A stretch of DNA of 7,187 nt from Bacteroidales bacterium (lineage in GTDB: Bacteria; Bacteroidota; Bacteroidia; Bacteroidales; VadinHA17), in NCBI GenBank assembly GCA_027451265.1, contig DAIDJT010000136.1, positions 1-7,187 on the forward strand, written 5' to 3'. Position numbers and translations under genes: made by a program. How positions within the stretch are numbered: the first letter of the stretch is position 1; every line of letters starts with the position of its first letter. Of this stretch, positions 1 through 6,986 are shown piece after piece. Under the pieces are notes generated by a model. It had not been told where the DNA came from, ran no database searches, and worked only from the letters and a program-made list of their open reading frames with translations.

Positions 1-2
1 AG

Positions 3-2117
3 CCCGGAGTGGCAATCATTGACCTGAAGAAAGGGGAGAGAATATTGCTCTACACCGGTAAGGCGAAGTACAGGCAGCTCACGATGGACAAAAAGGGTGA
101 GAAGGCCGCATTCATAATCTCGTTCGACGAAAAGGATAAAGCCGGAAACACATATTCACTTTGTTTCTGGAACGGCAAGGGACTGGCTACTGTGGCTGCC
201 TCGAAGGGAACTGCCGGCATACCGGAAGGGTGGATCATCAATGAGAATGCCAGGCTGAGCTTCGCCGAAAACTCACCGAGACTTTTCTTCGGCACCTCGC
301 CCGGATACAGGATCAGGGACACCACAGTACTTGAAGAGGATCGTGCCAATGTTGATATCTGGCACTGGTCGGAGGGAACCCTGCACAGTGCACAGGTTGT
401 AAGAAAGGCACGTGACATGAAAAAGACATATACTGCCGTTTATCATACTGACCGCGGCAAGGTTGTGCAACTGGCCACGGCAGAGATGCCTGAGGTTCAG
501 CTTCCCGAAAAGGGTGATGGCGCAAAGGCCATGGGAATGTCATCTCTTCCATATGAACTTGAGTCGATGTGGGAGGGGGATTCCGGCAGCGATCTGTGGA
601 CAGTGGATATCATGACCGGCAGCGCTGTGAAGATAAAGGATAACCTCAAAGCACGGCCGCGGTTCTCGCCGGGCGGAAGGTATCTCTGGTGGTACAACGG
701 CGCTGACAGCTCATGGTATGCTTTTGATGTTAATGCCGGCAGGGAAACAAGGCTGACAACCCCTGCAAGCCTGCGGGTGTGGGATGAACTCAATGATGTG
801 CCTGACCTTCCCGGGTCATACCCGGCAGCAGGATGGCTGAAGGATGACAAAGCCTTCCTGGTGTCAGACAAGTATGATATCTGGTCACTTGACCCGGCTG
901 CATCACGTTCGCTTCAGAACATAACTGCAAACGGCAGGGAGGAGGGGATCAGGTACCGGCTGCTCGACCTTGATCCGGAGAATGAATATATTGATCCCGC
1001 TGATAAACAATACCTTATCGGAGTCAATGAGGCCACCCGTGCCGAGGCTTTCTATTCAATTGACATCCGTAAGAAAGATAAACCGGTCATGCTTGCAGGA
1101 GGCGATTACAGTCTTGGCACCCCTGTAAAAGCCAGGAAGGCTGACCGTCTTATCTATATGAAGGAAGACTTCAGAATGTTCCCAGACTTTATTCTCACGG
1201 ACCTTTCTTTCAGGAATGAAAAGCGGCTGACGGATGCCAACCCGCAGCAGAAGGATTACCTCTGGGGTACGGCCGAACTTGTACGCTGGACCTCTCTTGA
1301 CGGCCGGGAACTGGAGGGACTCCTTTACAAACCGGAAAATTTTGATCCGGGGAAGAAATATCCCATGATAGTCAATTTTTACGAGAGGAGCTCGACGGAG
1401 CTCTACAGGCACAGGGTTCCTGAACCTGGCAGGTCAACCATTGATTATCATTACTATACCAGCAACGGTTATCTTATTTTCAATCCTGACGTTTATTATA
1501 TTGACGGTTATCCGGGTCAGAGTGCTTACAACTGTGTCATGCCCGGAATAATGTCTCTCATTGAGAAGGGATTTGTCGATGAGAAGCGTATAGGTGCCCA
1601 GGGGCACAGCTGGGGAGGCTACCAGGTGGCTTATCTTGCCACGCGGACTAATCTGTTTGCCGCCATTGAGTCTGGTGCTCCGGTTGTAAACATGTACAGT
1701 GCCTACGGTGGAATCAGGTGGGAGTCAGGCCTTAACCGCTCCATGCAGTATGAGCATCAGCAAAGCCGTATTGGAGCAACAATCTGGGAGGCTCCGCATC
1801 TCTACTGGGAGAATTCCCCCCTCTTTGCTATTGAGAAGGTTGAAACGCCAATCCTCATAATGGCAAATGACCAGGACGGCGCCGTGCCCTGGTACCAGGG
1901 GATTGAATTCTTCATTGCCATGAGACGTCTTGGTAAACCCGCATGGCTTCTCAACTATAACGGGGAGCCGCACTGGGCACAGAAGCTGCCGAACAGGATC
2001 GACTTTCAGAAGCGTATGGCGCAGTTCTTTAATCATTATCTGAAAGGTGAACCCATGCCTGCCTGGATGAGGGAAGGCGTCCCTGCCACAGAGAAGGAGT
2101 TTACACTGGGATACTGA
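3..2117 (+). CDS. S9 family (prolyl oligopeptidase-like) serine peptidase, N-terminus missing
   Basis: The protein is a probable exported serine peptidase that cleaves oligopeptides. The reading frame is open to the left edge, so the GTG at 9 (residue 1 in the numbering used here) is not a trustworthy start; relatives of about 900 residues carry a signal peptide and further propeller sequence upstream. Residues 1 to about 420 look like beta-propeller sequence, with blade-like motifs such as DLWTVD (near 195) and DKYDIWSLD (near 287). The alpha/beta-hydrolase domain starts near 425 (TSLDGRELEGLLYKP). The catalytic triad is complete: Ser534 in GHSWGGYQ, Asp623 in NDQDGAVPW and His655 in NGEPHWA. 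The PMIVNFYERSS segment and the C-terminal FFNHYLKG...PAWM stretch are typical of this Bacteroidota subgroup, which often has GQSWGGYQ where this protein has GHSWGGYQ. It ends in TGA, 322 bases before the SusC-like gene, so it is probably a separate transcript. Family assignment is firm; exact substrate and location are inferred. Confidence 0.93.
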   Translation, partial: PGVAIIDLKKGERILLYTGKAKYRQLTMDKKGEKAAFIISFDEKDKAGNTYSLCFWNGKGLATVAASKGTAGIPEGWIINENARLSFAENSPRLFFGTSPGYRIRDTTVLEEDRANVDIWHWSEGTLHSAQVVRKARDMKKTYTAVYHTDRGKVVQLATAEMPEVQLPEKGDGAKAMGMSSLPYELESMWEGDSGSDLWTVDIMTGSAVKIKDNLKARPRFSPGGRYLWWYNGADSSWYAFDVNAGRETRLTTPASLRVWDELNDVPDLPGSYPAAGWLKDDKAFLVSDKYDIWSLDPAASRSLQNITANGREEGIRYRLLDLDPENEYIDPADKQYLIGVNEATRAEAFYSIDIRKKDKPVMLAGGDYSLGTPVKARKADRLIYMKEDFRMFPDFILTDLSFRNEKRLTDANPQQKDYLWGTAELVRWTSLDGRELEGLLYKPENFDPGKKYPMIVNFYERSSTELYRHRVPEPGRSTIDYHYYTSNGYLIFNPDVYYIDGYPGQSAYNCVMPGIMSLIEKGFVDEKRIGAQGHSWGGYQVAYLATRTNLFAAIESGAPVVNMYSAYGGIRWESGLNRSMQYEHQQSRIGATIWEAPHLYWENSPLFAIEKVETPILIMANDQDGAVPWYQGIEFFIAMRRLGKPAWLLNYNGEPHWAQKLPNRIDFQKRMAQFFNHYLKGEPMPAWMREGVPATEKEFTLGY

Positions 2118-2187
2118 CAACCATCACAGCCCGCCACATACCAGGAGCTGAGCCGGAAGATCAGGTCTCTGTGACATACTTTTGCGT

Positions 2188-2210
2188 GGAGGCAAATCCT
2201 TCCTGCCTCT
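2188..2210 (+). terminator. Weak hairpin after the peptidase gene, possible terminator
   Basis: GAGGCA (2189-2194) pairs with TGCCTC (2204-2209), extended by one G-T pair, around a 9-base loop, 71 bases after the peptidase stop codon. There is no run of T after the stem (TTCCCGTAATT follows). An overlapping alternative stem, TTTGC (2181-2185) with GCAAA (2192-2196), competes with it. It may be a 3'-end structure but is a poor intrinsic terminator. Confidence 0.2.
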
Positions 2211-2247
2211 TCCCGTAATTCCTGCCGGAGGAGTCAATCCCCGGGTC

Positions 2248-2315
2248 GCTTGTAATCTATCTGCAATTATCCAAAAAATATTTTTGTAAGCATTTCATCA
2301 ACAATTGCTTGTAAT
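2248..2315 (+). repeat. 9-bp direct repeat GCTTGTAAT, two copies
   Basis: GCTTGTAAT occurs at 2248-2256 and again at 2307-2315, 59 bases apart start to start and flanking the candidate -7 box. The second copy lies in the spacer of the inverted repeat at 2298-2325. Direct repeats upstream of SusC genes can be regulator-binding sites, but a 9-mer repeated once in AT-rich DNA can also be chance. Confidence 0.3.
2279..2286 (+). promoter_or_regulatory. Candidate Bacteroidota -7 promoter box (TATTTTTG)
   Basis: TATTTTTG fits the Bacteroidota primary-sigma -7 consensus TAnnTTTG exactly and lies in the AT-rich part of the gap. No TTG/TTTG -33 element is found at the usual spacing of about 19 bases; the nearest TTG (2250-2252 reads TTG) is 26 bases away. 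Initiation from this box would fall near 2293, giving a leader of roughly 145 bases before the SusC-like ATG. The box overlaps a perfect 12-bp palindrome, AAAAATATTTTT (2274-2285). Confidence 0.45.
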
Positions 2316-2325
2316 TAATTGTTGA
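2298..2325. promoter_or_regulatory. Perfect 9-bp inverted repeat, candidate operator or leader hairpin
   Basis: TCAACAATT (2298-2306) and AATTGTTGA (2317-2325) are exact reverse complements separated by 10 bases. The repeat starts 12 bases after the candidate -7 box, so it would cover the first transcribed bases. That position suits a repressor operator for a dimeric DNA-binding protein; as RNA it would be a weak AU-rich stem. The symmetry is seen directly; the function is inferred. Confidence 0.4.
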
Positions 2326-2439
2326 GGTAATGTATAGGTACACTTTTTTTCTCTTTTACTGATTGAGAAATTCAAACGACTGAGATGATTGTTTAATAGG
2401 TGGCTGACAGTTCATAACTTGGATAAAAATCTGACCGCA

Positions 2440-5400
2440 ATGAAAGAAATTCTCTCAATTCTGTTTCTGATCCTTACCTATGCGGGCAGTCTGACTGCCC
2501 AGGTAACGGTTAAAGGAACGGTGGTTGATGATCAGAAACTGCCCCTGCCGGGGGTATCGGTTCTGGTCAAGAACACCTTCCGGGGGACGATGTCCGATTC
2601 TGACGGTACATACACAATCACTGCCCACCCGACTGATACACTGGTCTTTTCAATGGTAGGGATGATCACCCAGCAGATACCGGTAGGATCGCGTACCCAG
2701 ATAAATGTCAGTCTGGCAGTTGAGACAACCGTTATGGAAGAGGTGGTGGTGATTGGTTACGGTACTGTCCGGAAAAGTGACCTTACCGGTTCTGTAAGCT
2801 CTGTGAAGACGGATGATCTTCTTAAGGTCACGTCGCTGAATGCAGAGCAGGGTTTGCAGGGCAAGGTAACGGGAGTCCAGGTGATCAGTACCAGCGGAGC
2901 CCCAGGTGCCGGAGCCGCTGTCAGGGTTCGCGGTGTTGGCACGTTCAATAACTCTTCACCAATCTTTGTGGTAGACGGAGTCATTCTTGACGATATCTCG
3001 TTCCTCAACTCAGCTGACATAGCTTCCATGGAGGTTCTGAAGGATGCATCCGCCACGGCTATTTACGGGTCGAGGGGCGCTAACGGAGTCATCATAATCA
3101 CTACCAAGACCGGTACTATTGGCCAGGAAAAGGCCAGCTTCAATATCAGTTCCGAATTTGGAATACAGCATCTGGCAAGGAAGATTGACCTGCTTAACGG
3201 AAAGGAGTTTGCAACAATATCGAATGAAATTGTTGCCGGTTCCTTCAACAACGTGGACCTTGTTCCCAATACTGACTGGCAGGACCTGGTCTTCTCGGCT
3301 GCCCCGATTCACAACCACCAGTTGTCAGTCACCGGGGCGACCAAGCTGACTCAGTATTACGTCGGCATCGGGGCCTTCATCCAGGACGGCATAATTGACA
3401 AGTCGAATTACAGCCGTATTACCCTCAAACTGAACAATACTTATAATCTCACACCTTTCCTTAAACTCGGAAACAATCTGACGATTGCTCCATATACGCA
3501 GCAGAATGCACCTAATGTCACCTATGCCGTGTACCGCGCGCAACCGGTTCTTAAGCCTTACTATGATAACGGCGACTATGCTGTAGTCTATAACGTAGGG
3601 AATCCGCTGGCCTCCCTTGAATATTCAAACGATTTCAGAAAAGGGATAAGGGGTGTGGGTAACATTTTTGCAGAAGCATCATTCCTGAAGTCAGTAACAA
3701 TCAGGTCAAGCCTGGGTGTGGATGCCTCCTACAACAAATCGACAAGTTTTACTCCGGCGTACACGGTCTACAATCCGGACGGAACGGCGTCACAGCAGCA
3801 AAACGTTCTGAGTGACATCTTCAAAGGCAGCTCAGACAATCTCAACTGGCTATGGGAAAACACAGTCAGTTACAGGAAAACATTTGCCGACATTCACTCC
3901 CTTGATATGGTGGCTGGCTTTACAATGCAGGAATCATCTTCTGAGTTCATGAATATCCCGGGAGAAAATGTACTTCGTGACGGGCAGGATTTCTGGTACA
4001 TCAGCCCCTCATATATCTATGATCCGGCAAACAATGTAAACACCATTCAGTCAATCTCCAACGGGGTTGATGCGGGGCTTTACTACGCAATGATATCATA
4101 CCTGTTCAGGGCCAATTACACATTTAACAACAAATATATAGTCACGGTAACCTTCCGGCGTGACGGATCATCAAAGTTCTCGAAGGAGAACCGCTTTTCC
4201 AATTTCCCGTCGGTTGCCTTCGGATGGAACGTGGGGAATGAATCATTCATGAAGTCTATTGACTGGATTTCAAAGCTGAAAATCAGGGCCAGCTGGGGTA
4301 TCATAGGCAATGACAAGATATCGTATTATGACAGGTATTCGAGGGTTCAGTCAACCATTATTGCCGTGCTTGGAAATCCTGATGCGCCGGTTCCGGCAGC
4401 CACTTACGGGAAAACGGGCAACCCTGACCTGAAGTGGGAGAGCACCACCCAGACGGATGTCGGTGCTGAAATAGGGTTTCTTGCCAACAGGCTCACAAGC
4501 GAGTTCGATTTTTACAACAGGGTAACGAATGACATCCTGGTTGAGCTTTCCACTCCCGGGCATCTTGGCAACGGTCAGGGTCAAAGGGTCCGTTACAATG
4601 CTGCCTCAGTGCTTAACAGGGGCTTTGAGTTCAATCTCAACTGGAGAGAACAGGTAGGTGAGATAACCTATTCTGTCGGGTTACTCGGGTCAACCATTCA
4701 CAACGAGGTGCTTGAGATTGGCGGCAACAGCGGAATTGACTCAACACTCATAGGCGGGTACCTGGGTGACGGAAGGCCTGTCACCCTCAGCAGGGTGGGG
4801 TTACCGATAGGAGCGTTCTACGGGTACAAGACTGACGGCATCTTTCAGAGCCTGGATGAACTGGCTGCATACCCCCATTCATCGCAGGCAGGCGTTGGTG
4901 ACCTGAGGTTTGTTGATGTGACCGGGGATAAAATCCTTGATGGTCGTGACCGGACTTTTATCGGCTCACCGATTCCGAAGTTCATTTTCGGGTTCAATGG
5001 TATGATTGAATACAAAGGGCTCGATCTGGGTGTTGATTTCCAGGGACAGACGGGCAACAAGATCTTCAACGGGAAGGAGGTGGTCAGACCTGACCCCTAC
5101 AACTTCGAGCAGCATGTCTTCAACAGGTGGACGGGTCCGGGCACCAGCAACTCAGAACCCAGACCCTCTTTCGGAGGCTACAATTTCACCCCCTCTGACA
5201 GGTTCATACATGACGGATCGTTCCTCAGGCTGAGAAGTCTCACCCTGGGTTACACACTTCCGGCTTCATTATCACAGAAGGCTTTCATTCAGCAGTTCAG
5301 GGTCTACCTGAAGGGAACGAACCTCCTTACCATGACGAAATTCACCGGGTACACGCCCGAGATCGGAAGCTATGATGTGCTCTCCAACGGAATAGATTAC

Positions 5401-5454
5401 GGGGCTTATCCCATAACGTCAACATATTCAATTGGTGTTAACCTGCAATTCTAA
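2440..5454 (+). CDS. SusC-like (RagA-type) TonB-dependent outer-membrane transporter
   Basis: This is the barrel of a SusC/SusD nutrient-import complex, moving an oligosaccharide or oligopeptide across the outer membrane with TonB-ExbBD energy. The ATG at 2440 is chosen over an in-frame TTG at 2389 because it gives a clean signal peptide (MKEILSILFLILTYAG..., cleavage probably after SLTAQ, residue 21). The protein is then 1004 residues, normal for the family. In order: a carboxypeptidase-regulatory-like domain (about 22-96, GTVVDDQKLPLPGVSV), a TonB-box-like segment (MEEVVVIGYG, 99-108), the plug domain (about 114-225, with RVRGVGTFNN, IFVVDGV and ATAIYGSRGANGVIIITTKTG-like motifs), and the 22-strand barrel to a C-terminal aromatic residue (SIGVNLQF). 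Late family hallmarks are LNRGFEFNLNW, GAFYGYKTDGIFQ, DRTFIGSPIPKF and GIDYGAYP. No STN domain precedes the carboxypeptidase-like domain, so direct anti-sigma signalling is unlikely. The SusD-like gene follows after 5 bases. Substrate is not deducible. Confidence 0.96.
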   Translation: MKEILSILFLILTYAGSLTAQVTVKGTVVDDQKLPLPGVSVLVKNTFRGTMSDSDGTYTITAHPTDTLVFSMVGMITQQIPVGSRTQINVSLAVETTVMEEVVVIGYGTVRKSDLTGSVSSVKTDDLLKVTSLNAEQGLQGKVTGVQVISTSGAPGAGAAVRVRGVGTFNNSSPIFVVDGVILDDISFLNSADIASMEVLKDASATAIYGSRGANGVIIITTKTGTIGQEKASFNISSEFGIQHLARKIDLLNGKEFATISNEIVAGSFNNVDLVPNTDWQDLVFSAAPIHNHQLSVTGATKLTQYYVGIGAFIQDGIIDKSNYSRITLKLNNTYNLTPFLKLGNNLTIAPYTQQNAPNVTYAVYRAQPVLKPYYDNGDYAVVYNVGNPLASLEYSNDFRKGIRGVGNIFAEASFLKSVTIRSSLGVDASYNKSTSFTPAYTVYNPDGTASQQQNVLSDIFKGSSDNLNWLWENTVSYRKTFADIHSLDMVAGFTMQESSSEFMNIPGENVLRDGQDFWYISPSYIYDPANNVNTIQSISNGVDAGLYYAMISYLFRANYTFNNKYIVTVTFRRDGSSKFSKENRFSNFPSVAFGWNVGNESFMKSIDWISKLKIRASWGIIGNDKISYYDRYSRVQSTIIAVLGNPDAPVPAATYGKTGNPDLKWESTTQTDVGAEIGFLANRLTSEFDFYNRVTNDILVELSTPGHLGNGQGQRVRYNAASVLNRGFEFNLNWREQVGEITYSVGLLGSTIHNEVLEIGGNSGIDSTLIGGYLGDGRPVTLSRVGLPIGAFYGYKTDGIFQSLDELAAYPHSSQAGVGDLRFVDVTGDKILDGRDRTFIGSPIPKFIFGFNGMIEYKGLDLGVDFQGQTGNKIFNGKEVVRPDPYNFEQHVFNRWTGPGTSNSEPRPSFGGYNFTPSDRFIHDGSFLRLRSLTLGYTLPASLSQKAFIQQFRVYLKGTNLLTMTKFTGYTPEIGSYDVLSNGIDYGAYPITSTYSIGVNLQF

Positions 5455-5459
5455 GAACG

Positions 5460-6938
5460 ATGAAAACCAAGATATCAGTATCACTGCTCCTTGTTGCGTC
5501 TCTTATACTTGCAACGGGATGTGAAGATTTTCTGCAGAAGGATCCTCAGGGTGAGCTTACTCAGGAGGCGTTCCCGGTGACGTCATCGGATGCGTTGCTG
5601 GCCACCAATGCAGTATATGAATCTGTCCGGAACTGGGCATATCATTCAGGCGGTTACCCGATACTGGATATAATGTCAGATGATGCTCACAAGGGCAGTA
5701 ACCCGAACGACCAGTTGCCAACCGTTGGCCCGTATGAAACATTCACCTATACAACCACCCAGGATGGGCTTGACCGCTGGTGGAGCGCACTTTATGAGGG
5801 AATAAAGAGAGCCAATGTGGTCATTGAAAAGGTCCCGCTGATTAACATGGATGAACAATTGCGCAACAGGTACTTAGCCGAGGCCAGCTTTCTCAGGGGA
5901 CTGTTTTACTTTGATCTTGCGAGGGCTTTCGGTGGAGTGCCAAAGGTTACCACCACGACCCCTGCAACGAAAATCCCCCGTTCAACCGCTGATGAGATCT
6001 TTCAGCTGGTAATTTCGGACCTTGAATTTGCCGCCGGGCATCTCCCTGAGAAGAGTCTTTACGGCCCGAATGATGCAGGTCGTGCCACAAAGGGTGCTGC
6101 CAAGGCGCTTCTTGCCAGGGTATACCTTTTCCTCGGCGACTATGAGAATGTTGAGAAGTATGCCCTTGAAGTCATTGTATCCGATGAATATGATCTGGAG
6201 GCTGTTTTCGCTGATGCCAACGGCAAGAACGGAGAACACGGTGTTGAATCAGTCTTCGAGATAGGTGCAATGGAGGTGGAAGGTGCCGGAGGAAACCAGT
6301 ATGCCAACACACAGGGAGTCAGGGGATCACCAAACAGGGGATGGGGATTCAACAGGCCATCACTTGACCTGCGCCACTCATTTGAACCGGGAGATCCGCG
6401 TCTTGACGCAACCATCATCGATCTTGGAGAGACCCTTGACGGGGTTCTGATACTTGGTGACGGTACCACTCCTGACGAGGTGGTGGTTGACGGTGTTGCT
6501 ACTGAGGTTGAATGCTATAACCAGAAGGTCTGGTACCCCGGCAAGAACACCATAACCCAGTGGGGTCACAACCGCAGGCTCATCCGTTATGCAGATGTTC
6601 TCCTTATGGCTGCAGAAGCGCTGAATGAGAACGATAAACCCGGTGACGCGCTCCTTTATCTCAACGAGGTGAGGAAGCGGGCAAGGGAAGGGAATAACTC
6701 CATCCTTCCAGATGTCACGGTGACCGGGAAGATAGCACTACGTAATGCCATTCTGGAGGAGAGGAGGCATGAGCTGGCTCTCGAAGGGCACAGGTTCTGG
6801 GACCTGGTCCGCACAGGCAGGGCGGAAACTGTTCTTGGTCCGATGGGCTTTGAGACAGGAAAGCATGAATTGTTCCCAATTCCTCAGAATGAAATTGATA
6901 TATCACAGGGATCTCTTCAGCAGAACCCAAATTGGTAA
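5460..6938 (+). CDS. SusD-like (RagB/SusD family) surface nutrient-binding lipoprotein
   Basis: This protein is the substrate-binding lid of the transporter made by the preceding gene. The ATG at 5460 starts a lipoprotein signal peptide (MKTKISVSLLLVASLILATG) with the lipid-bearing Cys21. The next residues, Glu-Asp, are acidic, as expected for Bacteroidota lipoproteins exported to the cell surface. The mature start, CEDFLQKDPQG, is a classic SusD opening. The N-terminal TPR-rich part includes RNRYLAEASFLRGLFYFDLARAFGG-type sequence (about residues 135-160). The C-terminal SusD/RagB domain has IRYADVLLMAAEAL (from 375), YLNEVRKRA, ILEERRHELALEGHRFWDL (from 431), LFPIPQNEI and a final QNPNW in place of the commoner QNPGY/W. 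The length of 492 residues is usual. Five bases separate it from the transporter stop, indicating co-transcription and probable translational coupling. Family is certain; ligand is unknown. Confidence 0.96.
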   Translation: MKTKISVSLLLVASLILATGCEDFLQKDPQGELTQEAFPVTSSDALLATNAVYESVRNWAYHSGGYPILDIMSDDAHKGSNPNDQLPTVGPYETFTYTTTQDGLDRWWSALYEGIKRANVVIEKVPLINMDEQLRNRYLAEASFLRGLFYFDLARAFGGVPKVTTTTPATKIPRSTADEIFQLVISDLEFAAGHLPEKSLYGPNDAGRATKGAAKALLARVYLFLGDYENVEKYALEVIVSDEYDLEAVFADANGKNGEHGVESVFEIGAMEVEGAGGNQYANTQGVRGSPNRGWGFNRPSLDLRHSFEPGDPRLDATIIDLGETLDGVLILGDGTTPDEVVVDGVATEVECYNQKVWYPGKNTITQWGHNRRLIRYADVLLMAAEALNENDKPGDALLYLNEVRKRAREGNNSILPDVTVTGKIALRNAILEERRHELALEGHRFWDLVRTGRAETVLGPMGFETGKHELFPIPQNEIDISQGSLQQNPNW

Positions 6939-6986
6939 ATAACTCTGATAGGACAAATGAATGTTGAATTTTAAATCTTAAATTTT

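Larger units (their letters stand above)
2118..2439. other. Intergenic region and leader upstream of the SusC-like gene
   Basis: This 322-base stretch holds no convincing gene. The first 130 bases or so have gene-like base composition and contain a short hairpin (2188-2210). From about 2250 the sequence turns AT-rich and contains a candidate -7 promoter box, a perfect inverted repeat, a repeated 9-mer and a pyrimidine tract (2341-2357). TTGTAA occurs three times in + orientation (2250, 2284, 2309). The only small reading frames seen are a 10-codon ATG frame (2330-2362) and a 3-codon one (2385-2396); neither has supporting evidence. The region most likely carries the end of the peptidase transcript and the promoter and 5' leader of the SusC/SusD operon. 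Confidence 0.7.

Noticed and set aside
50..2120. Several reverse-strand open frames of 60-130 codons across the peptidase gene
   Set aside because: They lie opposite a well-supported gene, overlap each other and show no family motifs or start signals.
2177..2184. TACTTTTG, a second exact match to the TAnnTTTG -7 pattern
   Set aside because: It lies in the less AT-rich part of the gap, has no -33 element at the right spacing and overlaps a hairpin after the peptidase gene; the box at 2279 is better placed. A weak upstream promoter cannot be excluded.
2330..2362. Ten-codon frame MYRYTFFLFY as a leader peptide
   Set aside because: No ribosome-binding signal, no regulatory codon run and no terminator/antiterminator pair; short frames like this occur by chance.
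2389..2439. In-frame TTG at 2389 as start of the SusC-like gene, adding 17 residues
   Set aside because: The extra residues put charged and polar sequence (including HNLDKN) in front of a clean signal peptide that starts at the ATG at 2440; TTG starts are rare.
3119..5233. Short forward-strand frames inside the SusC-like gene in other phases
   Set aside because: Arg/Ser/Pro-rich low-quality translations typical of out-of-frame reading through a real gene.
6939..6986. Separate promoter or terminator between the SusD-like gene and the downstream lipoprotein gene
   Set aside because: The gap is AT-rich but has no TAnnTTTG box, and the only dyad (TTTAA/TTAAA) is five pairs of A-T, too weak to act as a terminator.
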